Below, piece after piece: positions 39,540 to 49,220 of a stretch of DNA of 64,000 nucleotides. The position numbers were made by a program, and so were the translations under genes. Position 1 is the first letter of the stretch; each line of letters opens with the position of its first letter. The notes under the pieces are model-generated. The model saw nothing but the letters and a program-made list of their open reading frames with translations. It was not told the origin of the DNA and ran no database searches. The DNA is taken from NCBI GenBank assembly GCA_024278275.1, contig JAJRTN010000042.1, positions 1 through 64,000 on the forward strand, in the 5' to 3' direction. The stretch is from Candidatus Hydrogenedentota bacterium. GTDB taxonomy: Bacteria; Hydrogenedentota; Hydrogenedentia; Hydrogenedentales; JAJRTN01.

Positions 39540-42182
39540 CTATGGCTTCAGGGCGCGGACGAGGGTTTCCGTGTCCTGATTGGACAGTTTGACCGCCGGG
39601 TTGTGAACCAGTTTCCTGATGCGATACTGCACGGTCTGTGGCGCCCCCCCATGCAACTGAAAGGCCAGGCCACCGGTTCCTTCGGCGTCCGGGGCCGTGT
39701 CCAGGAAGGCCGCGCCGAGGGTGCCGTTGATGGCTGTCCACATGGCGGGACCCACGGCCAGGATCTCGTAGCGGTTCCATTCACCGGGCTTGACGGCGGC
39801 TTCCGCCGCCGCCGTCGCGTCAAGCATGCCTCGTCCGTGTTCGTGGTAGAGACGGCCCCAGTATCCCTGCCCGACATCCGCCTGGTAGCCTTGGGCCTGA
39901 CCGTGATCGTCGATTTTCCTGGATCGGAATTGGATTCCGCCGTTTCCCGAGTTGGGTTCGATCTTCACCTCCAGGTCCAGGTAGAAATCTCCCACTTCCG
40001 TCCCGGCCCACAGGAATTCGTTGCGTGGAATATCGGCATCACTGTGGCCAATCACCGTCCCGTCCTCGACGCGCCAATAGTCCATCGCACCCGTCCAACG
40101 GCTCGGGGCGCGAAGGGTGGTGTCCTCCCTCGCCCGATCTCCCAGGCCTTTCGCAATCGAAAGGACCGCCTGGATGGCTTCCGCTTTCACGGCATCATCG
40201 GTTGTTTGGGCCAGGGCCATGGCAAACGCACCCGGAAGATGCACCCGTGCGAGACCGCTCAGCAGCAACTTGCGTTCGTCGGTCCTTTTCGCCCCCTTCA
40301 GCAGGGTGGCATAGTGAGAGAGCGTCTGGCCCGTACTCCCGGTGAGCATGCGCATGGCCCCGCGCAGGGCCAATAATTTGAGATCCTGATCGGGGGCTTC
40401 GCCGGCCAGTTTCATCACGGCCGGCAGGGCATCGGGCGTGGGCCACGCGCACAGTACCCCTTGCGCCGTGTCCCGCGCGGCGGGGTCTTCACCCTCGGCG
40501 GCGGCGAGGACGGCCTCCAGCGCCCTGGGGCCGCCCGTCGCGCCCAGAAGGCGCAGCAGGGAGAGCCGGGTATCGCCTTCCGCCGTGGTCAGTGCCCGGA
40601 CGAAGGCCTGCACAATGGATTCGGGTACGTAGGCGGCGGTGAGAAGCATGGTTTCCCCTTCGCGCACCGTCTTGTTCATGGGCACGCCATTGGCCAGGTA
40701 TTCCACCTGCAATTGCTTGTGAATACCGGGCGCGGGATCCCCGAAGATCCCGTTGGAGGCCGTCACCGACATGCCCCCCTCTTCAACGATGGCGCCGACT
40801 TGCCTGGTCACGTCCGCGGAAGGTCCGCCGGACAAGACGCCATAGACGGCCTTGCGGATCTTCACGTCCGCCGGGGTGGTCTTCGTTTCACGCCGGCAAA
40901 CAGCCTTGAGTACATTTTCGGCGGCCTGCCGTTCCGCGGGTGATTGCGCTTCCAGGAGAAAGGCGAGGAGCGGGGAAAGTTCGTCGGCTCCCGCGAAGTC
41001 GCGCAGCGCCTTCAAGGCGGCGACTCGGATATCCTCCTCGGAGTCGGACGTGACGACTTTCATCAGCGGCAGCACCGGCTCTTCCAGGCCGCCCCGCGCC
41101 ACGAGCTCCACCGCCGCCAGCCGGGTCCTGGCTTCCCCGCGCTCCAGCATGGCCCGAAGGATACCGTCGCCCTGGCCGCCGGGGAAATAGATCAACCCAT
41201 CTTGCGCCGCTTGCGCCACCGCCTTGTCGGGATCCCATGTGAGTTCCTCGAACAGTCGGAGCGCGGGGGCGTAGGCCATGCGGGTCAGCGCCTTGAGGGC
41301 GGCCACGCGCACCTCACTTGCGCCCTCCCGGGCGAGTGCCAAAACATTCTGCCCGGCCGCCGAACCGCCCCGTTGTCCGATGACCTGCAAGACCGGGACC
41401 TTCGCCCAATCCGGCAGCGTGGCCAGTTCCGCGCCCAGGGCCGCCGTCACTTTTTCGCCCCCCTCCAGTTCGCGGGCCGTGCGGAGGGCCAGGTCGAAGC
41501 GGTCCCCGGCTTCGCCGTGCAACGCTTCCATGAGCAAAGGCAACCCATCCTGCCCGCGTGCGATCACAGTCCCACGCAGGGCGGCGTCCTGAACCGGTGC
41601 GGGAACCTCGGGACGGGTCCGAAGCACATCGTAGATTTGGGCTGCGGTCTCGGGCCGGTCGGCATCCAGCAGGCGCTGGGCGAAATGGAGCAGATGCGGT
41701 GCCAGGAGAGACAGGGCCTCCGGCCGTTCCGCCACGGCGGACACATCCACATCGGCATCGAGCGCGATGAGACGACTCAGGGCGCGCGCGGCCTCGGACC
41801 GAACGGAAGGGCTTCCCGCCTGGAGAAGCCGTACCATCGCGGGAACGGCCTCGGTATCCCGGCGCACGGCCAGGGTACTCATGATCCCTACCTTGTGGAC
41901 GTCGTCCACGGTCTGCAGGGCACGGCGCAACGCCGCCCCCGCCTCCGGAGCCGGATTCCCTTCCAGCGCGTACCGTGCCATGTGAGAGAGTTGCGCGTCA
42001 TTCAGCAGGGCTTCCAGCACCGGTACCGCCTCCGGCCCGCCGATCCGGGCCAACTGGCGACAGGCCTGCATTTTCTGCTGCATACCGGCGTCGGACTGGA
42101 GCACGGCAAGCGGGTCATTCGCCTGTGCCATGACGGTGAGGGACAAAAAAACAAACATGGTTACGGCAAGCGTGCGTTTCAT
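39540..42182 (-). CDS. Exported HEAT-repeat protein fused to a DUF1080 (3-keto-disaccharide hydrolase) domain
   Basis: The 880-residue protein has a signal peptide (1-21). About 650 residues of alpha-helical HEAT-like repeats follow, such as VRVAALKALTRM and IRVAALKALRDF. A C-terminal DUF1080 beta-sandwich spans about 690-870 (WRVEDGTVIGHSD, YLDLEVKIEPNSGNGGIQFR, GEWNRYEILAVG, LAFQLHGG). DUF1080 proteins of the 3-keto-disaccharide hydrolase family cleave sugars first oxidised at C3 by Gfo/Idh/MocA enzymes, and one such Tat-exported enzyme is encoded 152 bases away. HEAT repeats may bind partners. It ends just before priA on the same strand. Confidence 0.88.
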   Translation of the reverse strand: MKRTLAVTMFVFLSLTVMAQANDPLAVLQSDAGMQQKMQACRQLARIGGPEAVPVLEALLNDAQLSHMARYALEGNPAPEAGAALRRALQTVDDVHKVGIMSTLAVRRDTEAVPAMVRLLQAGSPSVRSEAARALSRLIALDADVDVSAVAERPEALSLLAPHLLHFAQRLLDADRPETAAQIYDVLRTRPEVPAPVQDAALRGTVIARGQDGLPLLMEALHGEAGDRFDLALRTARELEGGEKVTAALGAELATLPDWAKVPVLQVIGQRGGSAAGQNVLALAREGASEVRVAALKALTRMAYAPALRLFEELTWDPDKAVAQAAQDGLIYFPGGQGDGILRAMLERGEARTRLAAVELVARGGLEEPVLPLMKVVTSDSEEDIRVAALKALRDFAGADELSPLLAFLLEAQSPAERQAAENVLKAVCRRETKTTPADVKIRKAVYGVLSGGPSADVTRQVGAIVEEGGMSVTASNGIFGDPAPGIHKQLQVEYLANGVPMNKTVREGETMLLTAAYVPESIVQAFVRALTTAEGDTRLSLLRLLGATGGPRALEAVLAAAEGEDPAARDTAQGVLCAWPTPDALPAVMKLAGEAPDQDLKLLALRGAMRMLTGSTGQTLSHYATLLKGAKRTDERKLLLSGLARVHLPGAFAMALAQTTDDAVKAEAIQAVLSIAKGLGDRAREDTTLRAPSRWTGAMDYWRVEDGTVIGHSDADIPRNEFLWAGTEVGDFYLDLEVKIEPNSGNGGIQFRSRKIDDHGQAQGYQADVGQGYWGRLYHEHGRGMLDATAAAEAAVKPGEWNRYEILAVGPAMWTAINGTLGAAFLDTAPDAEGTGGLAFQLHGGAPQTVQYRIRKLVHNPAVKLSNQDTETLVRALKP

Positions 42183-42230
42183 GACAAATTTCCCTATCGG
42201 TCAAGAAGTACCATACACCCCACCACCGCC

Positions 42231-42308
42231 ATTCCCGCGCAGGCGGGAAGCCAGGCAGAAGACCGGGTCCCAGCCCTTAATCCATGGTTCCCCGTCTTCG
42301 CGGGAATG
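42231..42308. repeat. REP-like palindromes between two exported-protein genes
   Basis: ATTCCCGCGCAGGCGGGAA near 42231-42250 and CCCCGTCTTCGCGGGAATGAC near 42288-42308 are two related, mutually inverted palindromic units of the GGGAATGAC type, about 40 bases apart. Confidence 0.55.
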
Positions 42309-42334
42309 ACAGCCCGGGGTGGTATTCAAGGCGC

Positions 42335-43630
42335 TCAGATCACCCAGGGCTCACGCTGGGCCCGCGACAACAAGCGGTTGGCGTCGTCATTGTTGACGAA
42401 GGTTTCACGAACCGGGTCGAATTGCATGTCCCGTTCCAGCCACATGGTGATATTGGCCGCGTGAACCGTGCTCATGGATCGGTGCATGACGGAAGGATTC
42501 GCCACGGTCTCCTCCCGGGTGCGAACGCAATCGAGGAAGTTCTGCATATGGTTGAGAGAACGTCCGGTTCGTGCCACATACTCTCCGATCACTTTCCGGT
42601 ATTCCGCCAACAGCTCCGGCGAGGAAGCCTCCGGCATGGCATACCCGTCGGCCGCCGCCACCCAGCCCCGCTCCCCATCAAAGCGTTCACCGCAGGAGCC
42701 GTGCCAGTAACGGTCGCCCCGGGACAGGACCATTTTCTGCCCGTTGGCAAAGGTACAGACCATCCCGTCGCCTGAATCGTTATGCACGTACTCGTACTTT
42801 ACGGGCGACGTGTCGCCCACGTTTAATCCGGCCTGGGCCTGGGCGAAGGTGTGGGCGCCCCACTCCCCGATACAGCTCGTGTGGAAATCATAGTCACCCC
42901 GCCACCCCCCGCGCACATAGGCGTGATTGTAGGGCCGCCAGGGGCAGGGGCCCAGCCAGGCATCCCAGTCCACTTCGTCCTTCGGCGGCTGCGGTTGCGC
43001 TTCCTTCCAGGTGGCGGTCATCTTCGCCGTATCCCATGGCGCGATATGGGCGTAGGCCGTGTGTACCTTGCCCAGCCGCCCCGTGCGCGCCATTTCAATG
43101 CAGAACACATGGGGCGCTTCACTCAAACGTTGCGTGCCGGTTTGGTAAACCCGCCCATACTGACGCGCCGTCTCGACCACAATCTTCCCTTCGGCGATGG
43201 TAAGGGTCGAAGGCTTTTCCGTATATACATCCTTGCCCGCACGCATGGCCATGACGGCCGCCGGGGCGTGCCAGCGATCCCCCGTGGCAATCAATACGGC
43301 GTCGATATCCGGACGCTCCGCCAGGAATTCGCGGATGTCCCGGTATTGGGCGCAATCCTGGTTGCCGTAGTGCTTATCCACGAAGGTCTTGACCGCGTCG
43401 CGCTGGACCCGCTGAATGTCGCAAATGGAAAGAACCTGTACGCCCGGCCGGCCGATAATCCAACGCAAATCGTGGAACCCCCGGCCACGGATGCCAATGC
43501 AGCCCACCGTGATACGCTCGGACGGCGCGGTAGCCCCGCCCCGGCCCAGGGCCGACGCCGGCACGATGAGTGGCGCGGCCACGGCGGCGGCGGTTGACAG
43601 AAAACCCCGTCGAGACAGTTTGTAAGACAT
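42335..43630 (-). CDS. Tat-exported Gfo/Idh/MocA family oxidoreductase
   Basis: The 431-residue protein begins with a twin-arginine signal (SRRGFLSTAAAVAAPLIV). The Gfo/Idh/MocA fold follows: VGCIGIRGRGFHDL, CDIQRVQRDAV, ATGDRWHAPAAVMAM and YTEKPSTLTIAEG. Tat export of the folded, cofactor-loaded enzyme is usual for the periplasmic branch, which oxidises C3 of glycosides. The large C-terminal domain has WDAWLGPCPWRPYN and HNDSGDGMVCTFANG. AGAGGT lies 7 bases before the ATG. It is upstream of the HEAT-DUF1080 gene on the same strand and is its likely partner. Confidence 0.9.
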   Translation of the reverse strand: MSYKLSRRGFLSTAAAVAAPLIVPASALGRGGATAPSERITVGCIGIRGRGFHDLRWIIGRPGVQVLSICDIQRVQRDAVKTFVDKHYGNQDCAQYRDIREFLAERPDIDAVLIATGDRWHAPAAVMAMRAGKDVYTEKPSTLTIAEGKIVVETARQYGRVYQTGTQRLSEAPHVFCIEMARTGRLGKVHTAYAHIAPWDTAKMTATWKEAQPQPPKDEVDWDAWLGPCPWRPYNHAYVRGGWRGDYDFHTSCIGEWGAHTFAQAQAGLNVGDTSPVKYEYVHNDSGDGMVCTFANGQKMVLSRGDRYWHGSCGERFDGERGWVAAADGYAMPEASSPELLAEYRKVIGEYVARTGRSLNHMQNFLDCVRTREETVANPSVMHRSMSTVHAANITMWLERDMQFDPVRETFVNNDDANRLLSRAQREPWVI

Positions 43631-43877
43631 GATCAAGACCTCTTGATGGTATTCCAGGGCGCGCCCATGCGCAGCCACCAATGCACGGGTATACCAACAT
43701 GGGAGAAGAAGTGCAAACTTCTCCGAGACCATGGACCTTGGGAACGAAGTGGACAAAAAGGGCAGTCCGCCTTCTCAACTCCGGGTCCACTGCGTCCAGG
43801 CGCTGTCTTTGCCGGGAGAGCTGCTGATATGATGCGTGGCCCTTTCGAGACATACGGCAACAGGAGTATCGCAAAGA

Positions 43878-44486
43878 ATGGTTCAGGCCCTGCAAACCTT
43901 CCTGCTCAATTCCGCGTGCGCCACCATGCACGACGGACACTGGCGTTTTGAAATTGGCGATCCCACCGTCGTCGGATGGATCACCGTAGCCTTCTACTTT
44001 GTCGCCTCTTTCCTCGCCCTGCGGCAGGCGTGGGCGTTGTACCACCTCCCGCCGGCATTTCCGGGGCGATACCGAAACATGGCGTTCTGGGGCCTGCTGA
44101 CGCTGGCGCTGCTTTTTCTCGGGTTCAACAAGCAGTTTGATCTGCAATCCCTCCTCACCAGCGTCGGCAGAAACCTCGCCCTTCGGCAAGGGTGGTATTC
44201 CAGGCGGCATGAAGTGCAGATTGCATTCATCGCGGCCATAGCCCTCTCCGGCTTGACGGGCCTTCTCGGCGGCCTTTGGCTTCTCCAGGGAAACCTGCTG
44301 CGATACCGCCTTGTCCTTACCGGCATAGCCATGCTCCTGAGCTTCATCCTCATCCGCGCCGCTTCGTTTCACAAGGTGGACCATTTCCTGGGCTGGAGCC
44401 CCGGAGGAATCCGGATGAACTGGCTGCTTGAAATCGGTGCCCTGCTGTGCATCAATGTCGGCGCCCTGCACCCACCCCGCCGGTAA
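43878..44486 (+). CDS. Four-helix membrane protein of unknown function
   Basis: The 202-residue protein has four or five hydrophobic segments: VGWITVAFYFVASFLAL, MAFWGLLTLALLFLGF, VQIAFIAAIALSGLTGLLGG and LVLTGIAMLLSFILIRAASF. FNKQFDLQSLLTSVGRNLA and FHKVDHFL lie between them. I do not recognise the family. AGGAG 11 bases before the ATG supports this start over the longer frame. It is divergent from the Tat oxidoreductase and convergent with the PEP-CTERM gene. Confidence 0.65.
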   Translation: MVQALQTFLLNSACATMHDGHWRFEIGDPTVVGWITVAFYFVASFLALRQAWALYHLPPAFPGRYRNMAFWGLLTLALLFLGFNKQFDLQSLLTSVGRNLALRQGWYSRRHEVQIAFIAAIALSGLTGLLGGLWLLQGNLLRYRLVLTGIAMLLSFILIRAASFHKVDHFLGWSPGGIRMNWLLEIGALLCINVGALHPPRR

Positions 44487-44672
44487 CCCCCGGGGAAAAC
44501 CACGTCCGGTCAACGGACAAGCGGGCGCTTGTCCCTGCCATTCACGCTTGTGTTGGGAGGGGGCCGGTCCCCGGCACCGCGAAACGGTGCGGTGGCTGAG
44601 ACCCGTGACACCCATGACCGCCTTACGCGGGACATCAGGACACTTCTCTGGACCGGCAGGGACCTCGAATCA

Positions 44673-45425
44673 TCAGCGCAAACACTTCCTGCGGCGAAGC
44701 ACCAGTGCCACGACGCCAAGCCCGAGAAGACTCAACGATGCGGGCTCGGGAACCATGACGCAGTCGTGGAAAATATCTCCCGACATGGCGGAATTGACGC
44801 CAAAGACGTCAATGGACAGCCATTCCGGGTTGTAGTCCACCGGAAGCATCAGATCCCACTCGACATGCAACCCGCCGTTCGTCGACAGTTGGGTCAAACT
44901 CACATCGCCAAGACCCGGCGGGCCCTGCATCGTGAACTGGGTTCCATTGTAAGTGAAGTACATTGGATCCAGGCGCCGGATATACGCCTCTTCCGACGGC
45001 ATGGGCGGGGCAAATTCACTATCCGGGTTGCCAATCGAGTAATCGGGCGTGGACCAATTCAGCGTCACCCAAAGTTCACCCGCTTGTCCTTGGGCCGGTG
45101 CCCAAAGGTCAAACCCCATGCTGACAACTTTCCGGTTACCTTCTTTGTAGTCTTCGTTGCGAAACCATTGGTTCCACCACCAAGGCACACCGGGTACGGG
45201 CGGATCATTGACAGGACCTTGATCATAGCGAAACCAGGGTCCTTCGTTCGTTTGGGGGTCTACCCAGCCATCGCCACCGCCCTGGGCAAGTTCACCGGGG
45301 ACATCGATCTCGAAAAAAACATCAAAGAACGAATCCACCGGTTGCGCACTCGCCGGAACCGCGCAAATGGCCACCCCAAGGCACAACACGACCAAAGGTA
45401 TCCATCCACCATACACTTTACGCAT
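44673..45425 (-). CDS. PEP-CTERM sorted exported protein
   Basis: The 250-residue protein has a signal peptide (about 1-27, ending PASAQ) and a classical C-terminal PEP-CTERM tag, VPEPASLSLLGLGVVALVLR followed by RRKCLR. Such proteins are processed by exosortase and displayed on the surface or bound to exopolysaccharide. The middle is a Trp/Tyr-rich beta domain without a family I know. The tag implies an exosortase elsewhere in the genome. Confidence 0.88.
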   Translation of the reverse strand: MRKVYGGWIPLVVLCLGVAICAVPASAQPVDSFFDVFFEIDVPGELAQGGGDGWVDPQTNEGPWFRYDQGPVNDPPVPGVPWWWNQWFRNEDYKEGNRKVVSMGFDLWAPAQGQAGELWVTLNWSTPDYSIGNPDSEFAPPMPSEEAYIRRLDPMYFTYNGTQFTMQGPPGLGDVSLTQLSTNGGLHVEWDLMLPVDYNPEWLSIDVFGVNSAMSGDIFHDCVMVPEPASLSLLGLGVVALVLRRRKCLR

Positions 45426-46058
45426 ACATCATCACCCCCTTTCGTTTTCAGGGTCGCCGACGGACTGCCGGCGCCATAGCGAAACAATCCCAAGTCCCTG
45501 CCGGTATGGAAGGTTTGTACCGTCGGATGCGAACAAAACCCCTTTCATCGCGGTTTCTACCATCCATCCACACGAGAAAACAGCAATTTTCATACCTGCG
45601 ATGAATGCTGGCTACAACCCGTTGAATCACAATACCTTAGCTTGATCGAACACCAACCCGGCTGTCGAAACCGACAATATATCACACAAAAACTGCTCAG
45701 AATTGACCAATGTTTATGGTATATCCGGAGAAAGCGCACTTTCACTCCTTTTCCGTGACGCGGAGACGTTGGGGGCTTGTTGGAGTGCCCCTTGTCATCA
45801 TCAAAGGTTGGCCAAAAGCATTCTCCCGTACCCGGGCGGGCATGAAAGGACACCAAGCGCGGGGCGGCGAATGTTTGTGAGAAATCTCCATGGAACTCCC
45901 GCTATGGAGCCCCGCCTTCGCAGGGATGACGGGTATGGAGAACACCAGCGGCTGGCGGTATTTATGCAACATGGGGCTGCTCCGGCTGAACCCCATATTT
46001 TCCGGCGCTCGAATCCTCCCCATTGGGGGTACGAGTATGCCATGGAAGCTTCGGACAC
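45426..46058. other. 633-base intergenic region with a repeat copy
   Basis: This gap lies upstream of the PEP-CTERM gene and downstream of the tRNA-Asp terminator. It holds copy B of a dispersed repeat at about 45821-45903 and a REP-like palindrome just after it. No convincing gene is present. Confidence 0.55.
45821..45903 (-). repeat. Dispersed repeat, copy B
   Basis: On the minus strand this matches copy A near 6133-6207: GGGAGTTCCATGGAGATTTC, CACAAAC, CCCCGCGCTT and CCGGGTACGGG in the same order. Confidence 0.6.
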
Positions 46059-46100
46059 AAAAAAGGCCCGGTCACTTGATTTTCACAAGTGACCGGGCCT
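46059..46100 (-). terminator. Intrinsic terminator of tRNA-Asp
   Basis: A perfect 15-bp stem (46064-46078 with 46086-46100, AGGCCCGGTCACTTG) has a 7-base loop and, on the minus strand, is followed by TTTTTT. It lies just after the tRNA. Confidence 0.95.
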
Positions 46101-46110
46101 CGATTTTCGA

Positions 46111-46187
<77 letters not shown>

Positions 46188-46477
46188 GCAATGGGAAGGC
46201 AAGTTTATCAATCGAAAAGGTGTCGAGTCAAGCGTTGGTACGTATTTTTTTTGGAACGTGCGCGCCCACCATGGACACACTGCGCTCAAATCTTTTTGTC
46301 CGCTTCAACGGAGACGACCGCCACGGATGAAATGGCCTCATCTGCCGCTCCCCTTTCAGGAGATGGCGGGGAACAACGGTCCTTTGCGAACGTGCGCATG
46401 GTAACACTATAATTAGGTCTTGGGAGCACCAAATTCGCCGGGCTCCACAACCGGCCCCTTCAGGAGTATGAATCCCC

Positions 46478-47989
46478 ATGCCCGACCGCATTGAAATCTT
46501 CGATACCACTCTCCGCGACGGCGAACAATCGCCCGGCGCGAGCATGGATGAACGCGAGAAACTGCAAATGGCGCTGCAATTGGAGCGCCTTGGCGTGGAC
46601 ATCATGGAAGCGGGCTTCCCCATCGCCTCGAACCAGGAGTTCGAGGGGGTGAGGAAAATCGCCCGGACTATCAAGAACGTCCGTGTGGCCGCATTGGCCC
46701 GCGCCCTCCCCAAGGATATCGAGCGCGCGGCGGCGGCCCTCGAACCGGCCGTCAGTCCCGTGCTGCACACCTTTATCGCCACCTCCGACATCCACCTGGA
46801 ACACAAACTCCGCATGAGCCGCGCCCAGGTAATCGATGCCGCCGCCAAGGCCGTGCGGTTGGCCAAGAGCCTCGTTTCCCGCGTCGAGTTTTCCGCCGAG
46901 GATGCCACGCGCTCCAACTGGGACTACCTGGCCGAAATCACCCAAGTGGTCATCGAGGCCGGCGCGGATGTGATCAACCTGCCCGACACGGTGGGCTACA
47001 CCACGCCTACCGAAATCGAAGGCATGTTCAAGCACGTTATCGCCAACGCGGCGGGAGCGGACAAGGTCGTTTTCTCCACCCACAATCACAACGACCTGGG
47101 ACTCGCCGTCGCCAATGCCCTGGCCGCCGTGCGGGGCGGGGCACGTCAGATTGAATGCACCGTCAGCGGTATCGGCGAGCGCGCGGGCAACACCTCCCTC
47201 GAAGAGGCCGTCATGGCCATGCACGTTCGCAGAGATGTTTATCCCTACGAGTGCGGGATAAACACCACCGAGATCGTCCCCTCCAGCGTCCTGCTCAGTA
47301 AACTGACGGGGCTTACGGTACCCTTCAACAAGCCCGTCGTCGGCCGCAACGCCTTCGCCCACGAATCGGGCATCCACCAGCACGGCATGATCTCGAACGC
47401 CCTCACTTACGAGATTATGACCCCCGAATCCGTCGGACGCAGCCGTAGCGAGCTTGTCCTTGGTAAGCACTCCGGCCGCGCCGGGCTCGACAAGCGCAGC
47501 AGGGAACTGGGCTACGACCTTACGGACGAAGAACTCAAAACCCTTTACACCAAGTTCATTGCCCTGGCGGACAAAAAGAAGGAGGTTTACGACGACGACC
47601 TGCGCATGCTCATTGTGTCGCTCCACCACGAAAGCTTTGCCGTGTACCACCTGGAACAGGTGCGCGCCTCCGGCGACGATCCCACCATGGCCTTCGTCAA
47701 GCTTTCCCGCGGCGAAAACGAGTACATGGATACCGCCACCGGCGACGGCCCCGTCGATGCCGCCTGCAAGGCCATCGAGCGTATCGTCGGCGTTAGCGGC
47801 CGCCTGGAGCAATTCAACATACGCGCCACCACGCCCGGCAAAGACGCCCTCGGCGAAGCCTACGTAACCGTCAATTTCGATGGCAAGGACTACAAGGGCA
47901 ACGGCGCCAGCACGGATATCATCGAAGCCGCCGTTCATGCTTACCTCAACGCCATGAACAAGTACATCGCCCTGAAAGAAGGGATGTAG
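46478..47989 (+). CDS. leuA: 2-isopropylmalate synthase
   Basis: The 503-residue enzyme condenses acetyl-CoA with 2-oxoisovalerate, the first step of leucine synthesis. IFDTTLRDGEQSPGASM, LPDTVGYTTP, STHNHNDLGLAVANAL (metal His pair) and VSGIGERAGNTSLE are the catalytic-domain signatures. HESGIHQHGMI lies in the linker. The C-terminal leucine-binding regulatory domain is present (SGRLEQFNIRATTPGKDALG), so feedback control is expected. AGGAG before ATG 46478 supports the start. No leuBCD neighbours are visible. I saw no clear leader peptide or T-box in the 290 bases upstream. Confidence 0.95.
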   Translation: MPDRIEIFDTTLRDGEQSPGASMDEREKLQMALQLERLGVDIMEAGFPIASNQEFEGVRKIARTIKNVRVAALARALPKDIERAAAALEPAVSPVLHTFIATSDIHLEHKLRMSRAQVIDAAAKAVRLAKSLVSRVEFSAEDATRSNWDYLAEITQVVIEAGADVINLPDTVGYTTPTEIEGMFKHVIANAAGADKVVFSTHNHNDLGLAVANALAAVRGGARQIECTVSGIGERAGNTSLEEAVMAMHVRRDVYPYECGINTTEIVPSSVLLSKLTGLTVPFNKPVVGRNAFAHESGIHQHGMISNALTYEIMTPESVGRSRSELVLGKHSGRAGLDKRSRELGYDLTDEELKTLYTKFIALADKKKEVYDDDLRMLIVSLHHESFAVYHLEQVRASGDDPTMAFVKLSRGENEYMDTATGDGPVDAACKAIERIVGVSGRLEQFNIRATTPGKDALGEAYVTVNFDGKDYKGNGASTDIIEAAVHAYLNAMNKYIALKEGM

Positions 47990-48075
47990 GCAGGACTTCA
48001 TTGCCAGGTCATTCCGTCGTTCCGGGAAAAATACGCAATAGCTTCGTCGGGTTTGAACACGGAAAAGGGCATTCC

Positions 48076-49128
48076 ATGGGCCGATGGTTACGCATCGTTG
48101 TGATCACCTTCGCGGTCCTTGCCGTGCTTGGCGGATGCGTGGCCGGATGGTTTCTCCTGATCAACGGGCGCGCCCCGGCACGACGGCCCGACCTGCTTCG
48201 CCTGCCGGAAGGAATGGCCAAACCGCCCCGAGGCTACCCGACACCCAACGCGCTTTATTTGAGCTACTTCCTGGGGCGGCTGAAGCTGGTGGATTACAAG
48301 AATGGTGTTCCCCTTCCTGCCGGTGTGGTGGAGAAAAAGGATATCGAATATGGCCGCGTGGACGACCGCTCCCTGAAACTGGATCTTTACCGTCCCGTCG
48401 CCCCCCACGACCCGGTTCCGGGCCTCATTTTTATCCACGGCGGCGCGTGGAAAAAAGGCGACCGGAGCGATTACAAGTATTACACGGTGCGCTTCGCCGA
48501 ACGGGGCTACGTGGTGGCCACGGTGAGCTACCGCTTCTCTCGGGAAGCGCCTTTTCCCGCGGCCGTGGAGGATGTGAAATGCGCCGTGCGCTGGATGCGG
48601 GCCAACGCCGCCGCGTTGGGCGTGGACCCCGGTCGAATTGCCGCCATAGGGGGCTCTGCGGGCGGCCATCTGGCCATGATGGCGGCCTATTCCCCGGATC
48701 TCCCCGAGCTTGAGGGCCGGGGCGGGCACCAGGGGATCAGCAGCGCGGTGCAGGCAGTGGTCAACCTCTATGGCCCCTCGGACCTGACGACGCCCGAAGC
48801 GCGTGTCACTCCCTCCGTCGTCGCCTTCATGGGGGTTGCCCATAGCGCAGCGGCCGACCGGTACAAGCTGGCTTCGCCTCTCTACCACCTTGATGTTAAA
48901 GACCCGCCCACACTCATTATTCATGGCACCATCGACCAGCTTGTGCCGGTCGAGCAATCCGACCGCCTGGCCGAGAAACTCCAGCGCCTCGGGGTGCCCT
49001 ACTGGTACGACCGTCTCGACGGCTGGCCCCACACCCTGGATGCAGCCCAGGCCACGAACGAACGGACGCAATTCCTGGTAAATGCTTTCCTTGACCGTTT
49101 CCTAAAAGACCATCCCCGCAATGGATAA
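48076..49128 (+). CDS. Membrane-anchored alpha/beta hydrolase, BD-FAE/esterase type
   Basis: The 350-residue protein begins with a hydrophobic helix (RIVVITFAVLAVLGGCVAGW) that could be a signal anchor. The hydrolase domain has the oxyanion motif FIHGGAWKKGD, the nucleophile elbow IGGSAGGHLAM with Ser, an acid in HGTIDQLVPVEQSD and the His in GWPHTLD. This arrangement is typical of feruloyl/acetyl-xylan esterase-like carboxylesterases. It stands at the start of the glycan-use region, which supports a role in removing acyl groups from polysaccharide. The substrate is unproven. Confidence 0.88.
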   Translation: MGRWLRIVVITFAVLAVLGGCVAGWFLLINGRAPARRPDLLRLPEGMAKPPRGYPTPNALYLSYFLGRLKLVDYKNGVPLPAGVVEKKDIEYGRVDDRSLKLDLYRPVAPHDPVPGLIFIHGGAWKKGDRSDYKYYTVRFAERGYVVATVSYRFSREAPFPAAVEDVKCAVRWMRANAAALGVDPGRIAAIGGSAGGHLAMMAAYSPDLPELEGRGGHQGISSAVQAVVNLYGPSDLTTPEARVTPSVVAFMGVAHSAAADRYKLASPLYHLDVKDPPTLIIHGTIDQLVPVEQSDRLAEKLQRLGVPYWYDRLDGWPHTLDAAQATNERTQFLVNAFLDRFLKDHPRNG

Positions 49129-49220
49129 GGAACAACGGGCGGCTCAGCATGGGGATTTACAGGGACCTGTGCGGGTGGACAACTGCCCATAACGGACCGA
49201 ACAGGGAAAAGGGTAGTGAC

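Noticed and set aside
44529..45479. 316-residue plus-strand open frame
   Set aside because: Antisense to the PEP-CTERM gene, which has a signal peptide and a diagnostic sorting tag.
46460..48001. 513-residue minus-strand open frame
   Set aside because: It lies antisense to leuA, which is certain from its motifs.
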